Assembly (NCBI RefSeq): GCF_023091745.1
Contig: NC_068926.1
Location: 44,788,001-44,852,000, forward strand
Direction of reading: 5' to 3'
Origin: Budorcas taxicolor
Lineage: Eukaryota; Chordata; Mammalia; Artiodactyla; Bovidae
Length of the DNA stretch: 64,000 nucleotides
Part shown: positions 10,355 through 22,200 of the stretch, one piece after another
How the letters are laid out: each line of letters begins with the position of its first letter
Numbering within the stretch: position 1 is the first letter of the stretch
Made by a program: the position numbers and the translations under genes
The notes under the pieces: model-generated
What the model saw: only the letters and a program-made list of their open reading frames with translations
What the model was told of the DNA's origin: nothing
Database searches by the model: none

Positions 10355-11199
10355 CTGCATGGAAGAAAGAGCACGTGTCCACCTGGGCAGGTGTGTCTGT
10401 AGACCCCCCATCCAGCCCGGGTCCCTGAGACATGCTGCCCCCTCACCAGCATTCCAATCCCCAAGGGAGTTGAAAGTGGAGTGTGAAACACCAAGAAGAA
10501 CCCCCTCTCTGAACAGAGGCGCAAACCAGTGAGTCCCTGAAGAGGAAAGCAGCTGCAGTGCTGAGCCGACACCTAGGACAGAACCCTGTGCTCTGGGAGA
10601 TAAGCCCCTGGCCCCAGTCTCCCTGCCCCATGCCAGCTGGGCTCTGGGTGACAGCAAGGATCACCCCTCGCTGAGGGCCTGCTCCCAGCAGGGCTGCTCC
10701 TTGCGCCTGGACCACCAAACAGAAGTGATGTGACTCCCCCAGTCTCGCAGACACTGCGCTTCGCCTAAGTTTAGCATGTGGAGAGCACCGAGCAATGAGC
10801 CTGGACCCCACGCATTAGACACACTGGACACCCCGTAGTCGGCGGAGCCTGACAGACGCAATGGGGAAACGGGGCCAGCCTATCAGCGGTGCACCCTCCC
10901 GTCCCGCCTGAGACAAGACACCCCCGCCCCCGGTTCCTGGCCTGGCGTGGCCTCTCTCTGGCTGTGACCCCCGAGGTGCCTTTTGCCTCTATTCAGGACC
11001 CCTCAGACTTCCAGTGGACAGGTGCCCCTGGCCCCAGTCCACGTGTGCCCCATACCCCACCCCCGACAACGACGGAGCACGTTGCCAGGGAGGCCCAGCT
11101 GACGATGGGTGGTGTCCAGGTGCTGGTGTGGCCCCGAGGCTGCCCGGGGGCAGAGGGCACAGAGCCCATGGCTCTGAGTGGGAGGGGCCCAGGGCTCAC
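10355..11199 (-). other. FBRSL1 intron between exon 2 and the candidate terminal exon
   Basis: This 845 bp intron has a GTGAGC donor at its right end and a pyrimidine-rich acceptor at its left. The open frame of the terminal exon continues upstream into it as far as 10657, but I see no reason to treat that part as coding because a good acceptor lies inside the frame. No repeats were recognised. Confidence 0.5.
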
Positions 11200-11400
11200 C
11201 TGCTTGGTGGGCTGCAGAGGGACCTTCTTCTTCCCTCGGTCACAGGGGGTCTCCAGGTCCTGCTCAGAGCTGCCTGCCTCGAGGGGCCGCCCGTTCTCAC
11301 TTGGCTCTGCAGATGGGCAGTTTTCTGCCTCCCGGGGCTTCTTGACAAGGCGACGTTCCCACTTCTCCTTCCGCTCGTGTGGCTTCAGGGCCATGTCCTT
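11200..11400 (-). CDS. FBRSL1: FBRSL1 coding exon 2
   Basis: This is an internal coding exon of 67 codons. The acceptor follows a pyrimidine-rich tract (tgttcttccttgccccgcag) and the exon begins AAG GAC ATG at 11400. It ends AAG CAG before a GTGAGC donor at 11199. Both ends are phase 0, so exon 1 and exon 2 join without splitting a codon. The product runs KDMALKPHERKEKWERRL, then a lysine/acidic, low-complexity stretch ending KKKVPLQPTKQ. AUTS2 has the related KDVALKPQER sequence at the same place, and my recollection of human FBRSL1 matches nearly residue for residue. The segment is hydrophilic and probably disordered. The next exon of the long isoform was not found in the window. The nearest candidate downstream is the alternative terminal exon at 9026-10354. 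Confidence 0.93.
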
Positions 11401-12119
11401 CTGCGGGGCAAGGAAGAACAAAGCCAGTTAATCGGTGGTGACACATGGAGTGTTAGCTATCCCAACGGTGACACCACGAGAGACTATGCCATGCCAAAGG
11501 TGGGGCCCTGTGCACGTGCCAGCGCCCACCTGAGGGGCCGCAGCCCACGCCGCCCTCCACAGCGGGCTGTCAGCCTACCACTCTAAGCTTGTGAGGAAGC
11601 CTCCCACCCTGGCAGGGCCGCCTGAGGGGAGTGAAGGCAGATGGAGGGACGGGTAGGGCATAGATGGGTCGGATGAGCATGGGCGGGCCTGTCAGGACTG
11701 GGGGTTTGGGGAGGATGACTGGGGTGTTTCCCAAGGAGCCCAGCCAGCAATAGGGTGCCCTGATCCTCGGCCCAATGTGAAGTCTCAGCCAAGCTCACGG
11801 GAAGCAGGCACTGAGACTGGTGGCTGTGCTGGCCTCTGTGAGACATGGTCCATCCTGGGAGTGGCCCTCAGATTCCCAGTCTGAGACAGGGTGAGCCCTG
11901 GGCTGAAGGCCATTAGCACAGTAGCTGGCCAAAGGCAGAGATTGTGCAACTCCAGCTGCCTCCGCCTCTGGTCCTGAGCCACCTGTGGGCCTATCAGCCC
12001 AAATTCCCTGCAGCCTGGAATCCTGACTGGATGGGAACTGTCCTGGGAAAGCAGTCTCCATCTCAGCCAGGTGTGCAGGGCTTCAGCGACCCCAGATCCA
12101 GCCCTAGAGCAGAGATGTG

Positions 12120-12200
12120 GGCGAGCCCTGCTCACAGCTGTACCCAGTGCCCAGAGCTGAGCCTGACACACAGTGGGTGTTTAACAAGCATGTGTTACAC
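12120..12200 (+). repeat. MIR 3' end relic
   Basis: The segment cagagctgagcctgacacac agtgggtgtttaacaa fits the MIR end, which normally reads as a 'cagtgcctggcacatagtag' type block followed by a 'cataaatg' type block. It is short and diverged. Confidence 0.45.
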
Positions 12201-15200
12201 TGATGCTGACAACGACAATGTGGTCTCCCATCCCATCAAGCCTCTGCACTGCCTGCACAGCTACTACTATGCAGAGGTCTGGACGCCCCGCTCCCCCGTC
12301 CCCACCAACACACACAGCCCTGCCCGTGTGCCCAGAACCCAGGAGCACCTGGGATTGATATCTACTGAGCAGGTGAGGTGCCACTCGCTGGCATCCACAA
12401 GGAAGCTGGAGGCAGCTCCAGCACCACTGGGCTGCTAAAGAGAGAGGTAAGGAAACGCCAACAAGGGACTTAGCAGGTTCCAAGAGCATTTGTGGGAGGA
12501 GAGGAGGAGGAAAGCCTGAATGAACTCAGTGGTGACTTTATCCCACGGCCCTCCAAGAAGTGTCCCTAGGTACTTAAGCGGGTGGCAGGAAGGATGAGGT
12601 CCCAGTCTGCTCTGGTCCCCTGGACCAGAGGCAGGAAACAGGAGGTGCTGTGCTTGAGGGTGGGGTCCTCCAACTTGGGGTCCACAGCCACCTCAAGAAG
12701 ACTCCACACGTCCCTCTTCCCACCCAGTGAGCGGGGCCCACACTTTCCAGAATTCACCAGGGGCGCCAGTGAGGCCAACCAGACTGGAGTTGTCCCTCCA
12801 GAAACAGAAGCACCCTGACTGCCCTGTCCGGTGTGACCTGTGGCCCGGCCCGGGAGCAACCACGTCCAACTGCAGGCTGACTGACCACCATGCTCCACGG
12901 CTGCACACGGCGGTGTAACAGATCCCTCCCCTCTCCCAGGCCCAAACCCACAGGCACGCAGACCTGGAGCGCGAGCAGGATGTGGGGAGTGAAATGCCAT
13001 CCACAGCCTCTCAAGAGGAACCATGTCACACCCTGTGATGCCTGCCCCTTCACCAAGCACTAGCATGCTCACCTTCCTGCACGTCCCTGCCCTATCCTCA
13101 ATGTCAACTCAGGGGTACCAGGAAGAGAGAGGGATGGTATCCCAGTGGGGATGGGGGCTCCTAAAGGTCAGCTGAGCCGGGGGGGCCACAGGTGGGGCAC
13201 TTGTCCTGGGACATCCGTGAGGTCAGACACCATGCCATGCAGCAGTCCTGCCAGCCTGGAACTCAGGTCCCCACTGATGACCTGCCAGGCCCACAGTTGT
13301 GGACCTGACCAAAGTTCCACAGGCAGATTCTGCCTGAGCAGCAAGGGGGACCGAGACTTGCTGGGTGCAGAACAGCCCCTTTCCCACGCTCACACTCTGG
13401 GCTATCAGACTCCAGAGACACCCACAGGTCACCTGCACTTTTGCAGCCACCTCTGGAAACCCCCAGGGCACTAGCTTCTCAGTCAGAAGGGGCTACTCCC
13501 CACCTCATGCCCTGCCGACAAGAGTCCCTGCTGATCCCAGGACTTCCCGCGCTTGCCCCTCCCATAGGAATCAGGCCAACTCATTACAGTGGCAGTGAGC
13601 GCCGACTGTATGCCAGCTCGGCTCCAGGCACCTGGGGTCAGATCAGGAGGGAGCCAGCCCATTAGGTGAGTTGTCACGACTCTCAAAAGGAGAGAAGGCT
13701 AATGCAGACAAGGAAGTGGAAGAGAAGGAGCCGCTTCAGAGGTGCATTCCTGTCTCCCGGAGATGGGAGGGAGGCCAAGGGAGGCTCTGACATCTGACAG
13801 CAGTCAGCAGCTGGCCCTGCATATGGCCACGGGCTTCCCTGGGGAACAACACTGAGGCTGTGCCTCCACGGACAGAAAGCACTGGTGAACACAGCGGCTC
13901 GCTTCCCACACACAGGGTACTCAATACATATGGACTCCTGGTGTGCCCAGGACACATGAATGCCAACCCCTTTACAGATGGAGGCCAAGGCCCAGAGAAG
14001 TCCAGAGAGATTCCTGGTCACCCAACTGTTCCCACCCAGGCCCTGGAAAACAGCAAGGCTCCTGGAACACCCACCTGTCCATCGTGCCAGGCTGCAGGTC
14101 TGTCCCCTCAGAACCTCACTGACCACCCATGGGTCCCCACCTCCCCCCAGCCTCCCATCCGAAGGTGGAAAAGGCCGTAACCTCACTCAGAAGGCTTCCT
14201 CAGGGGAGGGAGGGGCTTTTGTCCCACGAGGTCTTCTGCAGTAGGGACTGGGCTGGCCCACATGCAGGGAGCCGCCTGCCACACTCAGTCTACAGATGGA
14301 AACGCGGGCTTGTTCACACACCCTCCCGTCTGACAGAACCCCAGTGGCCAGGCTGACGCGGCACTCGCCAATGCAGGAAGCACAGGCAGACACCACCTAA
14401 AGGGCCCACAGATATAAGGAGGCGGGGCTTTGAGGCATCTCCCCGCCACACACACAGGCGTGCACATGCACACTCAGACCCCGTACCCTGGACAGGAGGC
14501 TGGCGCGGAGTCTCCACGCAGGACACTGCAGCTGCGCTGATCGGGCCCCTGGGCCCAATCTCCCATCCCTTGGAGCCCCGCTCCTACCCAACACAGGTGC
14601 TGTGACTTTCTTGTTGCCACAGAAAGCGGCAAGCTTTCTCCCCTCACCTTCCCGTGGACCACTTCATTCTGGAAAGAGTAAGCCTCCTGCCCCTGTGTGG
14701 CCTGATCCTGAGGTGTGCACCTCACGTTGTCACTGTGGGCTGAGCTCTCACAGGGAGGAAGGAGCAAGCACCCATCTCAGGGCCTTCTTAGGGCCATCCA
14801 AGGCCACTTTTGACCTACATGGCCAAAGTCACAAAGGCTGTTTCTGGTCCAGGGGATAACCTCTGGGCTCTCACGTCTGAGCCCTAGAAAGAGAACAGGG
14901 CTGCCCGTGACAAAAGTCTGAGCAAAGGGAGAGAATGCATGGACAGTCCACCACTAACCATGAAACCTACAGGGGCAACCTGCCCTAAGGGGTCACATGG
15001 GACGGGGCAGGGACCTGTCTTTCTAACAAGCATCTGTGAACCAAGGAGATAAAATGGGCTGGACAGACAGGGAAGGGAAGCAAGCATGGGGGTGACTTAC
15101 GTGGTGCGCGCTGCAGATAGAACCTCCTCCGGGACCCCACCCACTCCGGGCCGGGACCCCTCCCTCCCCCTGCCACTAGCCCCAGCCCCTCTGCAGGTTC

Positions 15201-18200
15201 TGGAAGGGCCTCAGGAAAACTCTAGGTCATCTCTTCAGACACACTGGGCGACTGCATCATTCACGCGGTTAAAAAGACACGTCTGTCAACCACGAATTGT
15301 CCTAACTTGCCACTTTTCCTGTTATTTTTCTTTAAAAAACAACAACTAGATTGTCAGAAAACTTGAAACACTCATGCCTCTCTCCCCTGGACTGAACTCA
15401 GTCCAGCTCCATGCCAGCCACAGACCACGGTGGCACGTGGGGCCCCAGGACAGGACCTTCTGCGTCTGGCAGGAAAGCCGCCTGCCCTGGCCAAGCTGCC
15501 ATGCGCCCAGCGTGGGCCCTGTGCAGACAGAGGCTCCCTGGCTTCCACAGGCAGGCGTCCTCGTGCCACACACGTCCTGGCTCCAAGAGAGGCCCACAGC
15601 ATTTCCCGCCTGAAGGCTCAAGAGGATGAACTCTAAGCCAATGGCCCCACCAGTTTCCTCTCCTGGAAGGAAACGCGCCATCTCAGCAGGATTTCTCTGG
15701 AGCAGGGCACACAGGGGTCCAGACGCCACTCCCACAGCAAGTCACTGCCCTGAGAACACTCCCAGAGCTCCCCGGGCTGCTGTTCTGTGCGTGCAGCTGG
15801 TGAACATGAGCCAGCCCTGCCCTGGTGCCCAAGGCTGGGGCTGCCCTCGCCTGTGAGGCCAGTCTGGTGGTGGTGGGGGGGGGGTTGTCTGGGCTCCTTT
15901 AAAAGGCTCAGCCATGCCCAGGCACACGCAGGGTCACTGCCCCGCCGGCCTCAATTTCCGCATCTGGAGATTGGAGCAGCAGCTGTGCCCAGGCCTGTGG
16001 GGGTTTTACCCACAGCTGCCTCTGGAGCCACACTGCAGGCCCACAATAATGCTACTACAAGTGCTCCCGAGTACAAACGGGGCAATGAGGCACTGCCAAG
16101 GTTGTGACAATGCAGTGTGAGGCAGGACGAACTCCAGTGAGTGCCCCAGGGTCCGCGGTCATGTCCACCAGTGACCCAGGAACTTCTAGCCAGCCCGGGG
16201 AGTTGTCAGCTCTTGCCATCACCAGAGGTGACAAGTGAGGTGACCCAAGAGGGGTGTCCAGGTAGCCCTCAGTCGGCATGGGGCCTCTGGGCCACACCTG
16301 CGGGCACACATGGGCAGATGCAGCCATGCAGAGCCCAGCACCCTTGCCCGCACGCAGGGGGGCCTCAGAGAGGGTGCTGTGGGGCATGGAGGCGCACAAT
16401 CTCTGCCACCTGAGGCAACGGCCCGGCAGTGAAGGCCCCGAGTGACCAGGCCCTCAAGACCACTGGGGTCAGGGGAAGCTGCTATGAAATCACAGATTAG
16501 ATTTTCCTGTAGCAATTTCATGTGACTATTTTTAACTCCCTTAAACATTAATACTATGCACCACCAATAAAATTTCAAACTGTGCTTCAGTAAACCAGCC
16601 ATGGAGAGAGAAAAGTAATTAAAACTGGCAAACACAGACTCAGAATTGTTCCCCTCGCTGGGGGCTGAGGCTGCTTGCTCCCAAGTGGATCGGGCCCTTT
16701 CAGGCCGCGGACTCTGCAGGCAAAAGCATGGCCATCTCCCTCCAACTGGGCAGGAACCCCCTCTTCCACACTTTGTGAACCACACTGGAGTCTGTTCCCC
16801 AATACCTGGACCCCACCCCCACAGAGCTCACCCCTCCTCACCAAACTTGGGCAACTCTTGCTCCCCCCTCAGCAGGGTGAGAATGCAGATGGCCCCAGTG
16901 GACAGCCCACCCGAGACCTCACCACTGCCTCCCACCCCACCTGCCCCTTTACTTCCTGCAGGGAGGCCTTGTGGGATGGCCATGTCACCCTGGGACAGGG
17001 CCAGTGGCTGAGGTTGCCTGTCTCCCAGAACCTCCTGGACTCGAGGGCCCCAGCAGCACTCCCCGACTCCTGTTTCAGGCATCTGCTCTCTGTGGTTCCA
17101 GGAGTTCAGGTCAAATCCCACCTGCCTGCAGTCTGAGTGTGGGCCCCACCCATTCTACCTTCAGAGCCTCACCCCCAGCTCACCTGGCGGGCTGTCATCT
17201 CCCATCAGAGTTTGTCTGCCCCAGGGCCTTGGCCCAGCTGCTTCCTTTGCCCTGGCATGCACACGGCTCACTGCCCCTCACCTGCAAGTTTTGGCTCAAC
17301 ACTCCCGCACCCGCTTACCTCAGTAAAATCGCAGCCCCTCCACCCTGCTCCTCTAGGCTGTGGTTCACACCCTGGGGCAGAGACTCCATGTGCAGGTGCT
17401 TCCTCCCAGTGACTGGGGGAGCCCGTGGCTTACTGCCAGGGTCTTTCCCCAGGAGGTAACCCTTCCCCTCCCCCCAGCCAGAAAGCAGGTAGCTTCTGCA
17501 CTGCCCACCAGCATCCGATGCCTCCAGCCCCCAAGTGAGCAACTCTCCATGTCTGCGGGTTCTGGGGACATGGGACTTCAGTGCCAAAGTCAGGGAAGTT
17601 CTAGAGAGACAGGGAAGGAAGGCCCTGTGAACCACCACAAGAGGATCTGCCTCCATTTAGACAGGCTTTGCTAGAGGCCCTCCCTGCCCACACAGGTCCT
17701 GGGGGCCAGATGGGGGGGCTGAGAAGGTCCTCCACCTGTCCTAACCCCTGCCCCGGGCCCTGTTCCAGGTGCAGGAAGGCCACAGGCACCTCAGCCCCCG
17801 GCCTGGGACCTGTCTGGGCTCAGGTCCTGAACTGGGAGCTGGCCTGGCTGCTCTGGGGGCCAGGTCCAGTCTCCCCTCCAGCCGCGCCACTTGGTCAGAG
17901 TTTCCTCCCTGACCCGTCCCCCGCCTACGTCACACCCACACCGCCCCAGCCCCACACCCAGTACGCTGACTCTCTAGGCAAGGCTTCCCTGAGGGTCCCC
18001 TTGCCCTTGAGGGCTGTCTCCTGAAGACCTCACTGACACCTCTGCTGCTCTGGAAGCTTCCAGAACCTGCCTCATCGCATCCCGGTCCCACTGCGCTCCT
18101 CCTCAGTGCCCTACCCCAAGACCCCGCCCACAGCGTGCACAGGGCAGTGAGCACCTGGTGAGGTGGGCATGGCTGGAGGGCAGACGGTCAAGGGCATGGA

Positions 18201-19134
18201 GTCAGGAGCCCGGCTCCAGCAGGACGACCGCAGCCTCGGCCAGTGCCTCCCGGGCCCCAGCTCCCGGCATACGGGCAGGGAGCCCCTCCCAGAGGGACGG
18301 CCCCTCCCAGGCCCTGTGAAGGTACCCATCTCTTCCCACATCCACTGACTGAGCCTCTCCCATCAGGACAGAGAAGAGTCACCTGGAAACAGAACACGCA
18401 GACCCACCCACCCTGTGGTAAAGTCAAGCCAGACAGATGGCTGACGACGCAGACAGAGGTCTGGGGAAACTGGAAGTGCCTGGGGGACGAGGAGGTGTGA
18501 AGGTGGCACAGACAGCCGCCTGCTCAGGTCTGCACGAGCCACCCAACACCACGTCCATGCGCGGGTCCCCCACCCCCCGTGACCCGGGCCGACCCTTGAC
18601 TTGCACTACACTGGGATTTAATGGTCACAAACCACCGTTCTGACGATGACGAGGTCGGTCTCTGCTCAGGGCCCCTCAGGCCATGAGCCCTGCCCCAGAG
18701 GCTCAGCACCCGCTCCTCCACAGCCAGACCCTATCCCGTGCCCAACCAGGACTGCCACAGTTCCTCTCAAGCTCGAGGTCCTGGGAGCTCCCCCTCGGGC
18801 CCTGGAATCTGCGCAGCTGCAGCCCAGCCCAGCGGGGGAGCAGCCAGGGCGGCTGCTGCTGAACCATCTCATGCTCGTGTTCTGTGTGGGTGGGGGATGA
18901 AGAAAAACAAGCTCTGAGAAGAGACAGGGAGGTACAGGACCACTAGTAGGTACTTCCACCTTATCACCCCTAGATGAGGAAAGTGAGACCCAGAGCAGGC
19001 ACAGGGCTGCCCCGGCTGATAGGAGGGCCTCAGAAGCATCCTGAGCTTGCTCCTGGGAGATGACGCAAGCTGGGCAGGGGCCCGTGGCAGGCGCTCCTAG
19101 GGTGCAGGGCCCAAGATGAGGAGGTAGGCAGGGC

Positions 19135-19265
19135 CAGGCTTCAAGGGGAACATGGGTTCATTCCATGGACAGCAGACAGGGGATCTCTGGGGAATCTGGA
19201 TCAGGAAGAGATGTGATCTCAGGAGTCAGGAGCCCTTGGCTTTATCCAGATGAGTCTATGAGCAT
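19135..19265 (+). repeat. Old interspersed repeat relic, family not assigned
   Basis: Phrases such as gaagagatgtgatctcagga and ggctttatccagatgagtct resemble the end of a widely dispersed mammalian element whose earlier part is visible at 25115-25500 and 28540-28870. I cannot name the family with confidence. Confidence 0.4.
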
Positions 19266-22200
19266 TCCTATCTGACAAATCTCACTGGGGCTGCAGGTGG
19301 AGCCAAGACTGAGGTAAGGGCAGGCTAAGCAGTATGTGGGAAAAGCACTGGCAAGGGGCCTGCCGGGGTCTGAGGATCAGCACACAGCGCCGAGCCTGGG
19401 GGCCAGAGGGGATAGCTATGGTATGTGAGGTTAGGTAAGTGATGGGATCTTGGCAGACCCTATGGGTCCCTGTGGGGACTGGCGCTCATGAGAGGCAGGA
19501 GACCTGGGGCCAGGACCATGAACACCCCTGCCCTCCCCCAAGGCTGGAGAGTGTCTGCAGGGAGAGGGGCAACTGCCAGGCACCAAAGGTGGCAAAATAC
19601 GTCACATTTGGAGCAACCAGTGGGACAGGGCAGGGAGAGAGGATCAGGACATGGCTGATGGCCACACATTGCTGGAGCTCCTGTGGAGGCTGGTTTGGAG
19701 GTCCCACCAGGTCCCACCTGATCCCCACAGGGCCAACTCTTGACTCAGTCTGAAACTGTGAGGGCCCTCCCTCCAAGGACAGGAAAAACAGGGTGGTCAG
19801 ACATGCAGCCCCGGGCCAGAGGGGTGAAGCCCAGGCTGGACAGGTGGGGGCCCTGCCGCTCTCTGGTTACATGGCCTCCACCCCCAGCCCCCTGCCCTCC
19901 ACAGGGCAGCACAGACCTAGGTCCTGTGGCTGGTTCTCATCCCGCTCTGCTACTTGCCAGCCATGCAGATTTAGAAGTGCCTTAACTCCTGAGTTTTCAG
20001 AGGGGAAAACTGAGGACAACGGGAGCAGCACGCACCTGCTGCAGGGGCCGCTAGGAGGACGAGGTGAGCCGAGGCCCTGACTGCCGTCGTTCCTGTTGCT
20101 GTGATTTTCGGCACCACCACTGACTGGGCTGGGCTCTGGCCCCTAGTACTTCCCTGGCAATGGCATGTAAGTGGGGGCCCCCTGACAGGGTCACACAGGT
20201 GCCATGCACAGATGCCTGCTCTGCTTCCCCCAGCACAAGCTGCCAGGTCAACATGTGCAGCTCCGTGCAGAGTCCAGAGGGCGGTGACCGCCCTAAACAT
20301 CTGTTCCAAGGGAGAAGCAGAGCCGGGGACACTGGAGACGCTTCCCCAGGTCAAGGTCCCTCCCCACATACACAAACGCACAACGGCCTCCCCACCCCCC
20401 GGCCCCACGTGCACACCAGGGTCCAAACCAGCTCTCCTCCCACACACAAATGAGTCCTGGTGAGCTGAACAAAAGGGGAAACTCAGATTTCTTTCCAGAA
20501 CTACTGTGGCAAATCATTCTCCACACCAAACTGGAACCAAATACCACATTTGTCCTAATTCTCCAAAGCACTTGATTCCACGCAGGTTTCAGATTCCAGC
20601 TCCCGAAAGGAGAAAGCGTCTCAGGTGACCTCAGTGATCGGTCACCGCACGCGCCCCTCCTGGCCTCACAGACCTTCCACAGCCTCTCAACCCGAAAGCC
20701 CCACCCGCCCCAGCACCTGCCTTGCCTTCATGGCAGATGCTGTCATCACAGCCCGTTACCTCCTTCCAGTCTCTCGCGAGTCTATAGTTACCTGTCCGCC
20801 TCCTCTGCCTGGAGCCAAGCCCAAAGCTGGCACGGGGCACAAGACGCACCCAGTGCTCAATGAGTCAGGAGAGCAGGACGGGTCAGAGCCCTCCCTGGTG
20901 GCCAGCAGTCGCTTCCAGAGGCCTGGGAGACCCACGTGAGCCTCGCAAGGCCTGCCTCAGGGCCACCTCTGCCTGGGTCCCAGTGACTGAGAGCAGTGAG
21001 AGACCATCCCAAGCAACAGTCCAGGCAAGAGGGCTGGGTGAGGGAGGCCGTGGTCCAGTGATGCGACTCACAGCGTTGGAAACCTCTGAACAGGCAGTGG
21101 CCTGGCTCCCCAGAGGCCTCATGGAGACTGAACTGGGGGATGGCTCCTCGGGGCGGCAGGTTCCTGGTCACCAAAGATGCACAGAAAGGGACTCCCGGCA
21201 GAGGGGTGCGGGCAGGGAGCACGGCCCGGGCAGTGTGACCACAGCAGGCACTTGGGCCTGGCCCCCGTGCAGCTGGACTTCTGCCCCAGATGAGAGGCCA
21301 GGTGAATGCTTCAGTCTCCCCATCTGCAGAGGGTCCCCAACTCCCAGGACTCCTCACACAGCACGTGAACCACATGGCTCAAGCTGTCCCAGCGGGTGCC
21401 ACTGCGGTCACTCTGGCTGCCCCCAGCTCGGTGACCCCCACACCCATGGTGGGGGTGGCCTCCAGACTCCAGTACCCTTCCTCCAGAAGGCAGAAAACTG
21501 TCCACCTGAACAGAATTTGCTGCGTACATGTACCTGGGCTGCGGACCCCCTACCCTCCCAACAGTACACATGTGCACACACAGCTCCGAAACCAGAGCAA
21601 GGGCGGAGAGAACGCTGCCGCAGCTGCCACGGAGGAGCCCCGACGGCCCAGGCTGCCGCTCCTCCCAGGCAAACTTGACTAGCGGGGAGGGGAGGCTCCA
21701 GGCCACGGAACCCCTCCTCTGCCACGCTCTCCCCCAGGTACAGCACAGCCTCCAGGTGCCCACCACCCTCTCTGTCATCAGATCCACACGGCCTTCACCG
21801 GGGCTGGGCACAGCGCAGGTGAGACAGACAGGGAAGCCTGAGGTGCCGAGGCCACAAGTGCCTGCACACAAGCCCCCGTCACGGGGGAACAAGGGAGTGA
21901 GCCAGCGTAAGGGAGCCCAGGAAACGGCCCAGCCCCACAAGGGGCTCAAGACCCTCACCTGTGCTCGCGGGCAGGTGAAGGTAACACGCTGCCCGGCAGA
22001 GACAAGGCTACCGTCCATCAGGACTTTGGCTGCCGCCACTGCTGTGTGTCACCAGAGTGCTCCCTGTGACCCTACTTCCCGAGATGGACATGGGGTGATA
22101 CTGGGGGATGCAGCTGAGCCCTCGCAGCTCAGTGCAGCCTCAGGCTCTGCAGTCTGGCGCAGATCCCCACGGTGCTCAGGGGGTTGGCCCTTCCCCAGAG

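Noticed and set aside
9991..10428. Plus-strand Ala/Gly-rich open frame (145 codons) across the repeat array, and similar frames at 9019-9414 and 9697-9984
   Set aside because: These come from the 39 bp period, which keeps several frames open at once. They are broken within the array, while the minus-strand frame in phase with FBRSL1 exon 2 is not.
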